This document shows positions 22,301 to 34,300 of a stretch of DNA of 62,000 bases, piece after piece. This DNA comes from Symsagittifera roscoffensis. Its lineage: Eukaryota > Xenacoelomorpha > Acoela > Convolutidae. The stretch lies in NCBI RefSeq assembly GCF_963678635.1, contig NC_087062.1:59809584-59871583 (forward strand). Reading direction: 5' to 3'. A model generated the notes under the pieces. That model did no database searches. It was not told where the DNA came from and was given only the letters and a program-made list of their open reading frames with translations. The position numbers and the translations under genes are program-made. Every line of letters starts with the position of its first letter. Position 1 is the first letter of the stretch.

Positions 22301-25300
22301 AAACAATATGATTTTCAAAACTCTATTTCGATGTTTCACCATAAAAATGGGTGTTTTGTACCATTTTTCTGGATCAAATTGTACTTAAACTTTACCGAGT
22401 AGTTTTTGAATGAAATGTTAGAGAGTGTCAAATTACTTCGAAGCAAACCTCTGGATCTTGATGCTGAAACTGATGCCATAAGACTGCGAGTTCTCCATTT
22501 AGTGGCAATGTGAGTGATTGGTATATACACCGGAAATAGGAAAATTGAAAAACTGTCATGTAAAAGCCTACTAGTTGAAAGTTCCTTGACCGAAACCTTC
22601 TTTAATCCTGAATGTGTGTGATTGAACTACTCTTCCGGCATAGAACCATGACAATTGATGGTTATCAGTTTATCGAACTAGAAGATATTGTCCGAAAAAT
22701 GAGCAAAATTTTATCAGGCCGCAAACTTAGACATTAAAAAAGAAAAACTATCCGTCCCAATCAGATAAGGAGTACCCTCACTGGAGTAGTGTTTGAGTAT
22801 TTGAACACGGTAAAGTCAGTTTTTCGCCAACATCTTGTGGATAGGGTAGTGTGGCAGTTGACCTCCAGACGGGGGGAAGGAGGGACAGCTACACAAACTG
22901 CTGGGTATCGTTACAATATCTTTAGTTTCAACTAGTGTACTTTTTTCAAAAATTTAGATATGTAGGGCACAATTGGGAACCAATTTTTTTGAATTGTCAC
23001 CAAGTTGCGCATTTCCGAGTTAAGACCTCCATTTTGGTTATTGTTGCAATCAAGATGATATAGTAATGATTCAATTTGATTATTATTTTCGCAAAAATTT
23101 TAAGTACGCTATTCAAGCATTCCTGAGACGCAAAAAACTCATTTTAGTCAGAAGTTTTGTCCATTTTTGACAAATTGATCACTTTTTCACCAATATTTCT
23201 GCCTCGTTTCGGTTCTGAGGCAGATCGGTTTCGGGTAGCTGGCTGATTGACAAAATTTCATTTGATACGTAAATTAACCGTTATTATCGGAAATTACAAG
23301 TCAACAAAAAATAACGAACTGCCATAAATTTCGGTATTTAAAAGCAGAATTCAATGTCATAAAATACGCAAAATGAAAACATTAAAAAGTCTACTTTAAA
23401 ATGGTGCCTGAACAATTTGTGAACGTTGTTTGGATCTTTCAGTTTTGGACTTTTTTCACACACTGTTCTTCGTTCACCAGAAAACTCATTAGTTACGACC
23501 TTGGTTTTTTCTCGCTAAGAATTCTAGCGAGAACATCCTCGCCCCCCAACAGAGCGAGAAGAGGTGAGAGCACCAAGGTCAGCCGGGTCAGCTCTCACAT
23601 ACATGAACTGCTCTTGTCCGGCTCGGCGGACCTTATTTCTGCCTCGCTTCGGTTCTTAGGTAGATCAGTTTCGGATAGCTGGCTGATTGACAACATTTCA
23701 TTCCATACGTAAATTAACCGTAATTATCGGAAATTAAAAGTCAACAAAGAATAACAAACTGCCATAAATTTCGGTATTTAAAAGCAGAATTAAATGTCAT
23801 AAAATACGCAAAATGAAAACATTAAAAAGTCTACTTTAAAATGGTTCCTGAACAATTTGTGAACGTTGTTTCGATCTTTCAGTTTTGGACTTTTTTCACA
23901 CACTGTTCTTCGTTCACCAGAAAACTCATTAGTTACGACCTTGGTTTTGTCTCGCTAAGAATTCTAGCGAGAACAACCAATCAAAGTCTTTTAAACAAAA
24001 AAGCATCTGCGCAGTGAATTATATACTGCAGTTCGATCCCTTCTGCTTGAAAAATGTACGGAAAAAGAAATTGAGAAACTTTGATTATTTTTCGACACAA
24101 GCTAGACTTCAAACCCTTGAAAGCACATCGTAACTTAAACCAAACTCTTGAGAAAGTTTAACTATATCGTTTTTTGACTAAATTTTGCTTTTAAATCAAT
24201 TTTCAAACTTTTTTTTTCAGTTTTTGGTTTCGATAAAATACCCGTGAAACGTACATTGGTGGCCCAAAATTGTCGATTTAACGGCAACTCCTCAAAAACC
24301 ATTTAACCATACGGGATATATTTATTGACATAGGTCGTCTTTTTTTACTGTAATTTTCACGGGTCAATCGACACGGAACAAATAAGACTTTCCAGGTGTA
24401 AGTTCACTATAAAAAATCGAAGTTCCAAATCATTTCCCTCTTAATAAATTGTTGCAGAAATCAACGTTTCAGTTTAAAGCTAGCATTTATTGTTCCGACT
24501 TTCGATACGAAAGTAACGGAATATTTGTGCTCGGGGTGGGTTTTTTTTTTCTTCAGACAAATTTCGACTTTTTAACTAGCCATTTTTGACGGAATTTTTT
24601 TATATCATTCGAAAGGTATTGTTGTCCTGAGCTCAAATTTGAAAAGATATTTCACCTGTATTCATTTTTCGTAAAGTTACGGGGGTTTAAAGATTGCCAT
24701 TTTGGCCAATTTGGGACAATTAACGCGCGATATATTTCGCGCTATTAACGCGTAAGCGGAGAGTTAATCAGCCTTAGAAATCGTTCCAAATTGGTTAAAA
24801 GAAGCTTGTTTGCCATAATTGGTTTGTTACAAGGAGCGAAATCTATCCTTTTGTACTTTATATGGCGTGTGGGGGGATGATTTTCATTTAAAAAATTTTA
24901 AATTTTAGAAAAATTTTTTTTTCATTTTATTTTATTTTATTGAATTTTTTAATGTTATTACTGCTCCATAAACCTTAAAGGGCAGTCGGAACATTCAGGG
25001 CTTTGCCCTGATACGAGCAGTCTTGTTAGTCCTTTTAGTTTTGCTAGTTTTCTTCACTATAATATAATATTTTAATAAACTCGCAATTTGCGTTTGAGGG
25101 AGTTTACGAGCGTATAGAGTTGAACGAGCAGCTGCTAGAGACGAAGATAGACAATCTGGTGTGTATAAAAGAGAGTGAGAAGGAGCAGATGGATCGGAAT
25201 GGTGCGGAGATTGAAGAGAGGAAGGAGCGGATGCGACAGCTGGACTTCATGAGGCATAACGAGATACAACGAATCATGTTAGTACAGATGAGTAGGAGAA

Positions 25301-28300
25301 GTAAGAAAGACAAAAAATTTTAATAGAATTTCGCCAGAATTTATCAGGTGCAATATTGTTTTAGCAAAATTATAGCCCAAGACTTTACTCAGAAAAGTGT
25401 TTTTTTTCTGGCTCAGCCTTTTTGATTATAGGTTACTCAAATTTAATCGGATAATTTTTTGACCCGAATTAGATCAGGGAGTGACATATTTAGCCAAACA
25501 AAGTCAACAAAAGGATGTACTGTCTGAAATTGGCAAAAATTTTATTAAATTGCTGTTGATTCAAAAGTATGAAGCAAAACTGGCTTGTTTAATCGGGAAA
25601 AAAATTATTTAGTTTTTAAGATTGTCATCCTCGAAAAATTTTAATGGGCTACGTGTGGTACTCACTCGCATTGGTATACACTGTTGAAAGGTTGAACTAA
25701 AACGTTTTGAGTACTTTTTAATCCCACAAAAACCGAACCAAAGAAGGATAATCAGTAGGTGTGTTAATAGCGCAGAAAGTTCCGACCACAAAAATATAAC
25801 TAACACCTTTTCCTGTTTTTTTTTCTTCAAAATGTGTCGTTTTTGTACGTGGTGTGATGAGATACTATGAAGCAAAATTCTAGATCTTGACATTTTCGAT
25901 AGTATAGTAAATTCGGCATCTTTAACAATATTTATTTAAATCCACTTATCAACTTTCTCAAATTCTATTCCCAAGAAGAAACTTCGAAATCCTAACTTAC
26001 TGAAGAAAATTGATTGTTCACAGCTTAATCAAAATTTTTTAAAATATACCTCTTACTATAAGCCTGCTCAATCGCTTATTCGCTCGTAATTTGACTAAAA
26101 TTCAAAAGTTTCATACCGTTTTTCCTCAGCTCATTTTTTTTTAAATTTCTAATGTCGTTTGAATCACGACCGAAAAGGCTTGATATTTCAAGTATCAATT
26201 GGCCAATTCCGATGATCATTTGGGGTGTTTGATTAAGCGTGGAAAAAACTAGAAAAAAATCTTAAAAAAGACTAAAACACTCCCGAAGACCAAAATCATT
26301 CCAACTTTCAGTGGTATGAACAAAAAGGCCAAATTTAGGTTGAATTTTTTTTGTTAAGTTTCTTAATTTCGAGTTTCTTAATTTTCTAGTATGTGAGCAG
26401 AGGAAAAATTTTATCAGAATCTGCAGTGACCCATATCCTCCATATGTTTTATAAATTTTTGTTTTGATGGGCCAATGAGACATTGCATCGTGTCGTTCTT
26501 TGCTAAAACAACGCACGCCGGCCACATTTTGAGCAATACAATGGTGTGCTATCAAAAACAAACTTTCGAAAAAGCTAAATTAAGCCATTTATATAAAAGC
26601 GATTGCCTTTTAACCGGTCTCTAGTAGTGTGTAGATTTATATCAATAAGTAAACTTCATTAAATCTGTAAAATGTGAAATTTTAATCCCAAAACGAACAA
26701 ATTTTTATCTAGTATTGCTCAGTATAGATCAATTAGCTTGCTTAACTACAGTTTACAATTATTTTTAAACCGGAAACAAGACTGCTCGTATCAGGGCGAA
26801 GCCCTGAATGTTCCGACTGCCTTTTAAGGTTTATTGAGCAGCAGTAATACATAAAAAAAATTAAATGAAATAAAATAAAATGAAATTTTTTTTTCTAAAA
26901 TTTGAAATTTTTTATGAAAATCATCCCCCCACAAGCCATATAAAGTACAAAAAGATAGATTTCGTTCCTTGTAACAAATCAATTATGGCAAATAAGCTTC
27001 GTTCAACCAATTTGGAACGATTTATAAGACGGATTAAATCTCCGCTTACGCGTTAATAGCGCGAATTATATTGCGCGTTAATTGTCCCAAATTGCTCAAA
27101 ATGGCCAAAATGGCAATCTTTAAACCCTCATAACTTTACGAAAAATGATCACAGGTGAAATATCTTTTCAAAATTAAGCTCAGGACAACAATACCTTTTG
27201 AATGATATAAAAAAATTCCGTCAAAAATGGCTAGTTAAAAAGTCGAAATTTGTCTGAAGAAAAAAAAACCCCACCCCGAGCACAAATATTCCGTTACTTT
27301 CGTATCGAAAGTCGGAACAATAATTAACTTCGAATGCGCATCAAAGCGAGTCTTGTCTTAAAATTTAAACATAATATTACCAGAATATGGCCGTGGTGAA
27401 AACTTTTTGATTCTCAAAAGAAAGCAAAAAAATAATTGCAGGCGAAATTCGTTTTCAATTTCAAGCTCCGAACTTCAGTAAGTTGTAGCCGATCAGAGAA
27501 ACCTTGAAATAGTTTCGTCGAGGGCAATAACAATTTGCCATTTATTCGGTGCTTTTTAAGGTAATTATTTTTTTACTGTTTCTTGGCATTCCTCAAAATC
27601 GCTACCTCGGTAGCACACTTTTTATGCAGCAAATTTTTTTCTGCTTTGAAACCTAATGTCTTACATTGGAATGAAAATCTTTTTAAATAGGTTTGTTTTT
27701 AGTTCAAAAATTGAAAAACATTATGCGTGGATGTTTTTCTTATTTAGTTGATGTTTGACTTTCTAACTCAAGCTTTTTGCTTTAATACTACTTTAAAATT
27801 TTGTGATTGATTTCAAGAGTATTTTAATTTTTGGTATAAGCCCAGGCAACTTTTTATCAGATTCTGCAGTGAAGCAAATACTCCATATATTCTTCAAATC
27901 TAAATTTTGATTAGCCAATGAGACACTGCATTGTACCGTAGCTCGCTAAAACCTCGCATGCTGGCTTCATTTTGAACATTACTCTTAAATGCTATCAAAT
28001 AAAAACTTTAAAAACTGGAGCTAGTCGCTTATATAAAAACGATTGCATTTTAACAGGTGTGTAGTTCTGATACATTTTCAATCTAAATCTAAAGTAATCG
28101 AGCCACTTCATAATTTACGTTGCCAATTTTCCCCATTAACAACTTCAACAAAATTGAAGTATGTTGTTAATAGCCATTCCTGTAAAACGAGTCATACAAC
28201 AACTTGTTGTAGCAACTTGATAAACTTTTGTTATCAATTGAACCGTAATTCAAAACTTTTTTATCCACGAAACTGAATTGGTTGCTAAAATTTTCATAAG

Positions 28301-31300
28301 TATGCTTAAAATTTTACCAATTGTCAAAGCGCAGCTGTTAAAAAGTTTCATTTGTTTGTGAATTGATAAAAATTTTTGACTACATAGTTATTTTAAAAGA
28401 AAAATCATTAACTAAAGTTATCCTTATGAAGTTTTTGTTTCCGGAAGCAAAATGAGTAAAATAGCAAGAAAAAAGCTAATAAGTACTTTCTGAAAGAAGT
28501 TGATGTTTTTTCCAGTCAAGAATATTGTCTAACTGATGACTTGACAAAAAATGATTGAAGCTAAAAGTTTTTTCAGATGGTAAAAAAAAGTATGTCAAAA
28601 AATTTTGTTGAGAAATCAAACAATCAAACTTTTGTGGAGAAAAACAAAACAACGCCAAGCCCAAACAATCTTTACAAAATCGTTACAAACAAACAAATGG
28701 ATTTTTAAAAGCTTCTGAACAAAATTAGGCGAATAGTTATAAATGAAAACTTAATGTTCCGACCTTTGAAGAAAGTGACGGAAAATTTGTACTCGGTGGT
28801 TTTTTCGCAGACAAGCTTCGACTTTTTAAATGTCCATTTTTGCTGCATTTTCTATCATTCGAAAAAAAATGTTGTCTTGAGCTCAAGTTAATTTCACCTG
28901 CGATCTTTTTTTAATTAAGTTATGGGGGTTTAAATGTTGCCAATCTGGCCAATTAAGAACTATATGCAAATATTTTACGCTATTAACGTTTAAGCGGAGA
29001 TTTAATCCCTCTGAAATAGTTCCAAATTGATTGGAGCAAACTATTTGCCATAACTGCTTTATTACTAAGAGCGAAATCTATCATTTAACACTTTAAAACT
29101 CAAAAAAATCTATTCAAAAAAGAAATCAGTTTTTGTTGGAAAATGTCATCAATTTTTATCAAGCTAACGCTGCTATTTAGATTTCAAAAGGCAATCGGAA
29201 CATCTTGTTGCTCTTAAAGTCAAACATATCTCGGCCGGAGCACTTTTAATTTATACTAAATTGTGACAACTTTTTTTTCTTTAACATGCTTTAAGCTTCC
29301 ATCAAAGTACAATTATATCAGAAATAAGCAAAGCTTTTAAACTGAAGAAATTATTTTTGCGAACGGTTTCATATACGTTTAACTTTCAAAATTTGCCTGG
29401 TTTTGTGATTAGCGCGCAATTCGAATAGAAAGCATCAGCATGGTAGACAAAATATACCACTGTTTCTCCGGTTCAGGTAGAAAGGTTTCAAAATATCTTT
29501 TATGCGGAAACCAGTCATTGTTCTGATGTTAAAAGAACAAAAAAAAATTGCGACCATTCCAAATTTCAGATTTGGTTTAGAATGCGGTTGATAATCCTCA
29601 GGGCTGCCTGCACTTCGATTAAAATCCGTCAGGAGATCTATGTGAAGTTAATAGTTTAAAAAAATACAGTGAAATTGTGTCTCGCCAATGGTTTTAGGTG
29701 CGCTAAATTCTTCAAGTTTGCATAGTTTTTGATTAGTTTTGGATATAAACAGAACTTCTCAGACACGTCATCAAAGAGCTTGCTGGTTCAGATATTAACG
29801 ATTTATAATTTTTTCAAAACCGGAACTAATTTGTCAATATTTTAATATTATGCGAACAAAACAATTCTTGAGCCAATATCGAAGTTCAGTATTTTATTAT
29901 CTCAAGTGTAGTATTAAATGCATTATCTCAAATTATAGGTCACGGGGTGTGTGCAAAAGGACCTAAACTAGATAAAGGAGGGTAAATGAAGGTGAGCAAA
30001 AAATGAGAATTTTCAGGGAAATGAGGAACTTCAGGAAAATGAGAAACTTAAGAAATATTCATCAGGGAAAATTGTGAAAAGAAAAATTTCTCCGGCAAAG
30101 TAAAGCTCACATTTTCTAATTGACGCATATTTAAACCAAAAGCATCTTCGCATACACAAGCAAAAATATGACCGATAATGCTACTGGGAAAAACTGAATC
30201 AGTACAACTTTGAGTCTACAAAATTTCTTAAGTGACGCACGCCAATTATGAATCTAGAGAATTTTTAATGGACGCAAGCCAATTATGACGCATTAGCTGT
30301 ACCAGTTAATTTGAAAAAATGAAATTTACCAATAAACATGCCTCAATTTATAGAGCGAACGCATTTTAACTATTATAGGAAAAAGTTCAATAAAACATCC
30401 GAGCATGCACAGGCTCCAACCCTCTTGTTTTTTATGGGTCTCGTTCTCTACCTCTACTCTACAGATCCATGATACTTTGAAGCTTAAGTGCTATTTGTAA
30501 AATGATAGTATGTGTTAATATCCTTAGCAATGGCTGCACTTAATAGCTCGTTATTGATCAGAACGAAAAAGTTTTGTCGCAACAATACCCGCTCGCAACA
30601 AAATTTCCGACTTAGGTTGCGAAAAAGGCTCTTTTCCAGTTCCCCCTTTAATTTTTTTTGGAAATTTTGTATATTAAAACTTGTTTAAAATGGTTTCCAT
30701 GTCGTAAACTGCATTAAAACATATCAGCGTAAGCAAACTTTTACATTTTTTACAAAGAAAATCCCGTGCGAACAATTTTGAACAGATTTATTTTGAATAT
30801 TACGAGGAGGGTGGGAAACTGGAAAATAGCCAAAACAGACTGCAGTGTTTAGACGACCGATAACGCTAGTGGGAAAAACTGAATCAGTAAAACTTTGAGT
30901 CTACAAAATTTCTTAAGTTACGCACACCAATTATGAGTCTACATAATTGCTAAGTCACGCAAGCCAATTATGACGCATTAGCTGTAACAGTCAATTTGAA
31001 AGAATGAAATTTTCCAATCAACATGCCGCAATTTATAGAGCGAACACATTTTAACTCGTATAGGAAAAAAATCATTAAAACATCTGAGCCTGCCCAGGTT
31101 CTAACCCTCTTATTTTGATCCGAACGAACACTTTCAAAATGAACAATATTTGTCGCAACAATATTAGCTCGCAATAACATTTGCGACTTAGGTTGGAATA
31201 AAAAGAAGCTCTTTTCCAGTTTCCCCCTCCTTGATTTTTTCGAAAATTTATTATATGAAAAGTTGTTTAAAATGACTCTTTTCATGTTATCATTTGCATT

Positions 31301-34300
31301 AAAACAAGTCAGCGTGAACAGGTGAACAAACTTTCACAACATTTCTTACACGCAAAATGCAGTGTGAACAATTGTTGAAAAGCTTTATTTTGAAAATTTT
31401 CGAAGGGGGTGGGGAATTGGAAAAAAGCCAAAAAAACTGCAGTTTTTAGACGACCGATAGCACTACTGGGAAAAACTGAATCAGTAAAACTTTGAGTCTA
31501 CAAAATTTTTTTAGTGACTCACGCCAATTATGAGTCTACATAATTGCTAATTCACGCAAGCCAAGTATGACGCATTAGATGTACCAGTCAATTTGAAAAA
31601 AAAATGAAAATTACCAATTAACATGCCTCAATGTATAATGCGAACGCATTTTAACTAGTATAGGAAAAAAATCATTAAAACATCCGAGCCTGCCCAGGTT
31701 CCAACCCTCTTATTTTGATCAGAACGAACACTTTCAAAATGAACACCTTTTGCCGCAATAATATTCGCTCGCAACAATATTTTCGACTTAGGTTGGAACA
31801 AAAGAGGCTCTTTTCCAGTTCCCCCCTAGATTTCATTGATTTGACAAGTAAGATAAAAATCCATTTTTAATCTTTTATTATCACCGCTTTTTTCAATGGA
31901 GACTGACTGTGAAAATTTAATACAAACCATTATTATGCATGAAACTCCAGCGCGGCATAGCTCTGCATTTGTAGCAGGCGCGGATGTAGGAATTTTTTGA
32001 GGGGGGCGGGGATTTTCAAAAAAATTTTGAAAATTTTCTCGACCTTTTTTTAGGTCGAACAAATTGATTTTGTAAGCTCTCCAAAACAACTATGAAGACC
32101 CAAACTTGACCAAATTTCTGCACCGCAGAAAATTTTTTTGAAAAAAGGCCAAAAAATGACGTTTTTAGGCACTTTTTGGGAAAATTTCGACCAAGATATC
32201 GCTTTTTTTTCGGCGCGCGCTCTCCCATCAAAATTAGTATAGATTGGCGTCAAAGGCGCCTTTATAAAAATTTTAAGGTCAGTCAGGCAAAAATGGATAT
32301 CTCAAAATCGTACAAAGGGGGACCCTTTGGATTGGCTGGGGGTCGAATCCCTGAGGGGGGAGCGTCCACCCCCCACCAAATCCGCTACTGATTTGTAGTG
32401 AGCGCAGAGAAGAGGAGGAGTTGAGACGACTGCAGGCGTACGAGGCAGAGCTGAAGAGTGAAATGGCTGAACTGCAACACATCAAGAGTGAGCTCAGACA
32501 CCATTCAGACTCCAACAGAAAAAGATCCTCTAAGGTAGTCATTCACATTGGATGGTTGGGGTTTGTGAGAGACAGGCAAACGTTATTCCTCCAAGAACTA
32601 GTTACTAACGGTTTTTTGTTGCGACCATTAAAAACTTGTATTCGGGTGTGGTTTAGTTTCTTTTTTTTTCACGCAAAATCAGATAACATACATACCCATC
32701 GGGATGGTTCGAGTGATATATTAAAGCCCTTTCAGTCGTGATCCGAACATTAAAAAAAGTTAAATGTCAGTGTCGAGAAAAACCGGTTTGAAATTTTTGA
32801 ATTTTAGTCCAAGTTCGAGCGAGTTAAGCAAGCGAGCAGGTTTTTTAGAGAAGGATAAGCCAAGAAACTTGAGTTTAACTCGTCTGAATTTTCTGAAGTT
32901 TTTTAGCGCCATTTTCTCAATAAAAAACTTCAAAAATTCGCACATCAACCGGCTATCCTTGTTTACATTTATTTAAGTCTCATAACTTGCTCAAATTGAG
33001 TTGCTGAAATCTCATAACTCGCTAAGTCGATATTGGTGCTATTTAACCTAAAAAGAGAAAACTTCAGGACGTTTATTTCTATAAGTATTTAAAAATGAAT
33101 GGAATCATTGAAAGAGCTCGATTATTATATATCACTATAAAAGGCTCTTTTCCAGTTCCCCCTTTTCAAAATATCGAGTTTTATGTTTGTTTTACGTCTT
33201 ATTACGGCTAAATGCGTGATGTTACGCTGTAAAGTATAAAAAACAAATCTGTTCACAGTTGTCGATTTGTTCACCACGCCAAATTTCATTGCATTATGAC
33301 AACGTTAAATAAGCTTTTCAAAAATGAATTTGAAAGGTGGGGGGAAAACTGGAAAAGAGCCAAAAAAAATTCTCCAACTACATTGTCAGAACAAAAAAAA
33401 ACAAGATATAACAAGTTGAGGTTCTAGGAGCTGTTGCGCCTTCAACTGTGATTATAATTGCCCACGTCCCACGTTAACAAACGTCTGACCTACACATAAT
33501 GCATTCCTTTTTCAAGTGGAGAAACGGAACATGGGTGATTGAATATTTCAGACTCGTTACGAGATCGAGGAATGTAAGGAGGACATAGTGGGGCTAGTGG
33601 GCAATTACGACAGAAAGATGATGGGGGACAGGGACAGAGCGGACTGGCTGGAGGGGGAGTTGAAGAGGCAGGAGGCGAGGGAGCAGCAGGTGGAGCAGAG
33701 CATGCACAGTGTCAGAGAGGAGTTCGAACGCAGACAGGCTGTCAGGTACATGTATAGTGGTGGACAAGTGAAACGAACCCCTCCCCTTTGAATCAGAATA
33801 AAACAGATATCGTTCTAAATGGGGGATTCTAATGTCAGGACGTCCAAATGGAACCGGAACCACCCAGGAACTGATTTTTACCCTAGTAACAGATCTTAAA
33901 ACCATAATTTCGTCCCTCCTGTTTTCTTATGCAATGTTCCGAAATGAAATGTGATAAATATGCGAGTGACAAACAGTGCAACTAAAATCAAGAAGAGACC
34001 AGTGACAAGTTTAAGTTTGAATTATTTCACTGAATTATTTCACGAAACTCTCGTTCCTGTTTTATATAAGGGCGTTTGCAGAGATTTTTGTAAGGCTCTC
34101 ATTAATTACTATATATAATTCATCGGAAGTTTATTCGTCGCAGACTTAAATAAAAACCCATTTTGGCATTCCGTGCCAATAGCATATTCCATGTTGAAGC
34201 AGACATACGTTTTTGTCTCCTAAAACTCCAGAGCAACGTGGGCAAAGTTTCTTAGATTTTACCAAATTCAAAACTGATGCGATGGGGATCAGTGAATAAC

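Larger units (their letters stand above)
30172..31830. repeat. Triplicated intron segment with embedded MITEs
   Basis: Three direct copies begin GACCGATA at 30172, 30856 and 31452, each carrying GGGAAAAACTGAATCAGTA and then CATTTTAACT and a CC-AACCCTCTT block. The copies are separated by GGCTCTTTTCC-family MITEs at 30627-30831 and 31208-31429, and a truncated one starts at 31806. This suggests segmental tandem duplication after a MITE insertion. Confidence 0.75.

Noticed and set aside
24489-27322. LTRs or terminal repeats of one large transposon spanning exon 8
   Set aside because: Each arm has both ends of the same short element and further copies occur elsewhere, so these are two separate MITE insertions.
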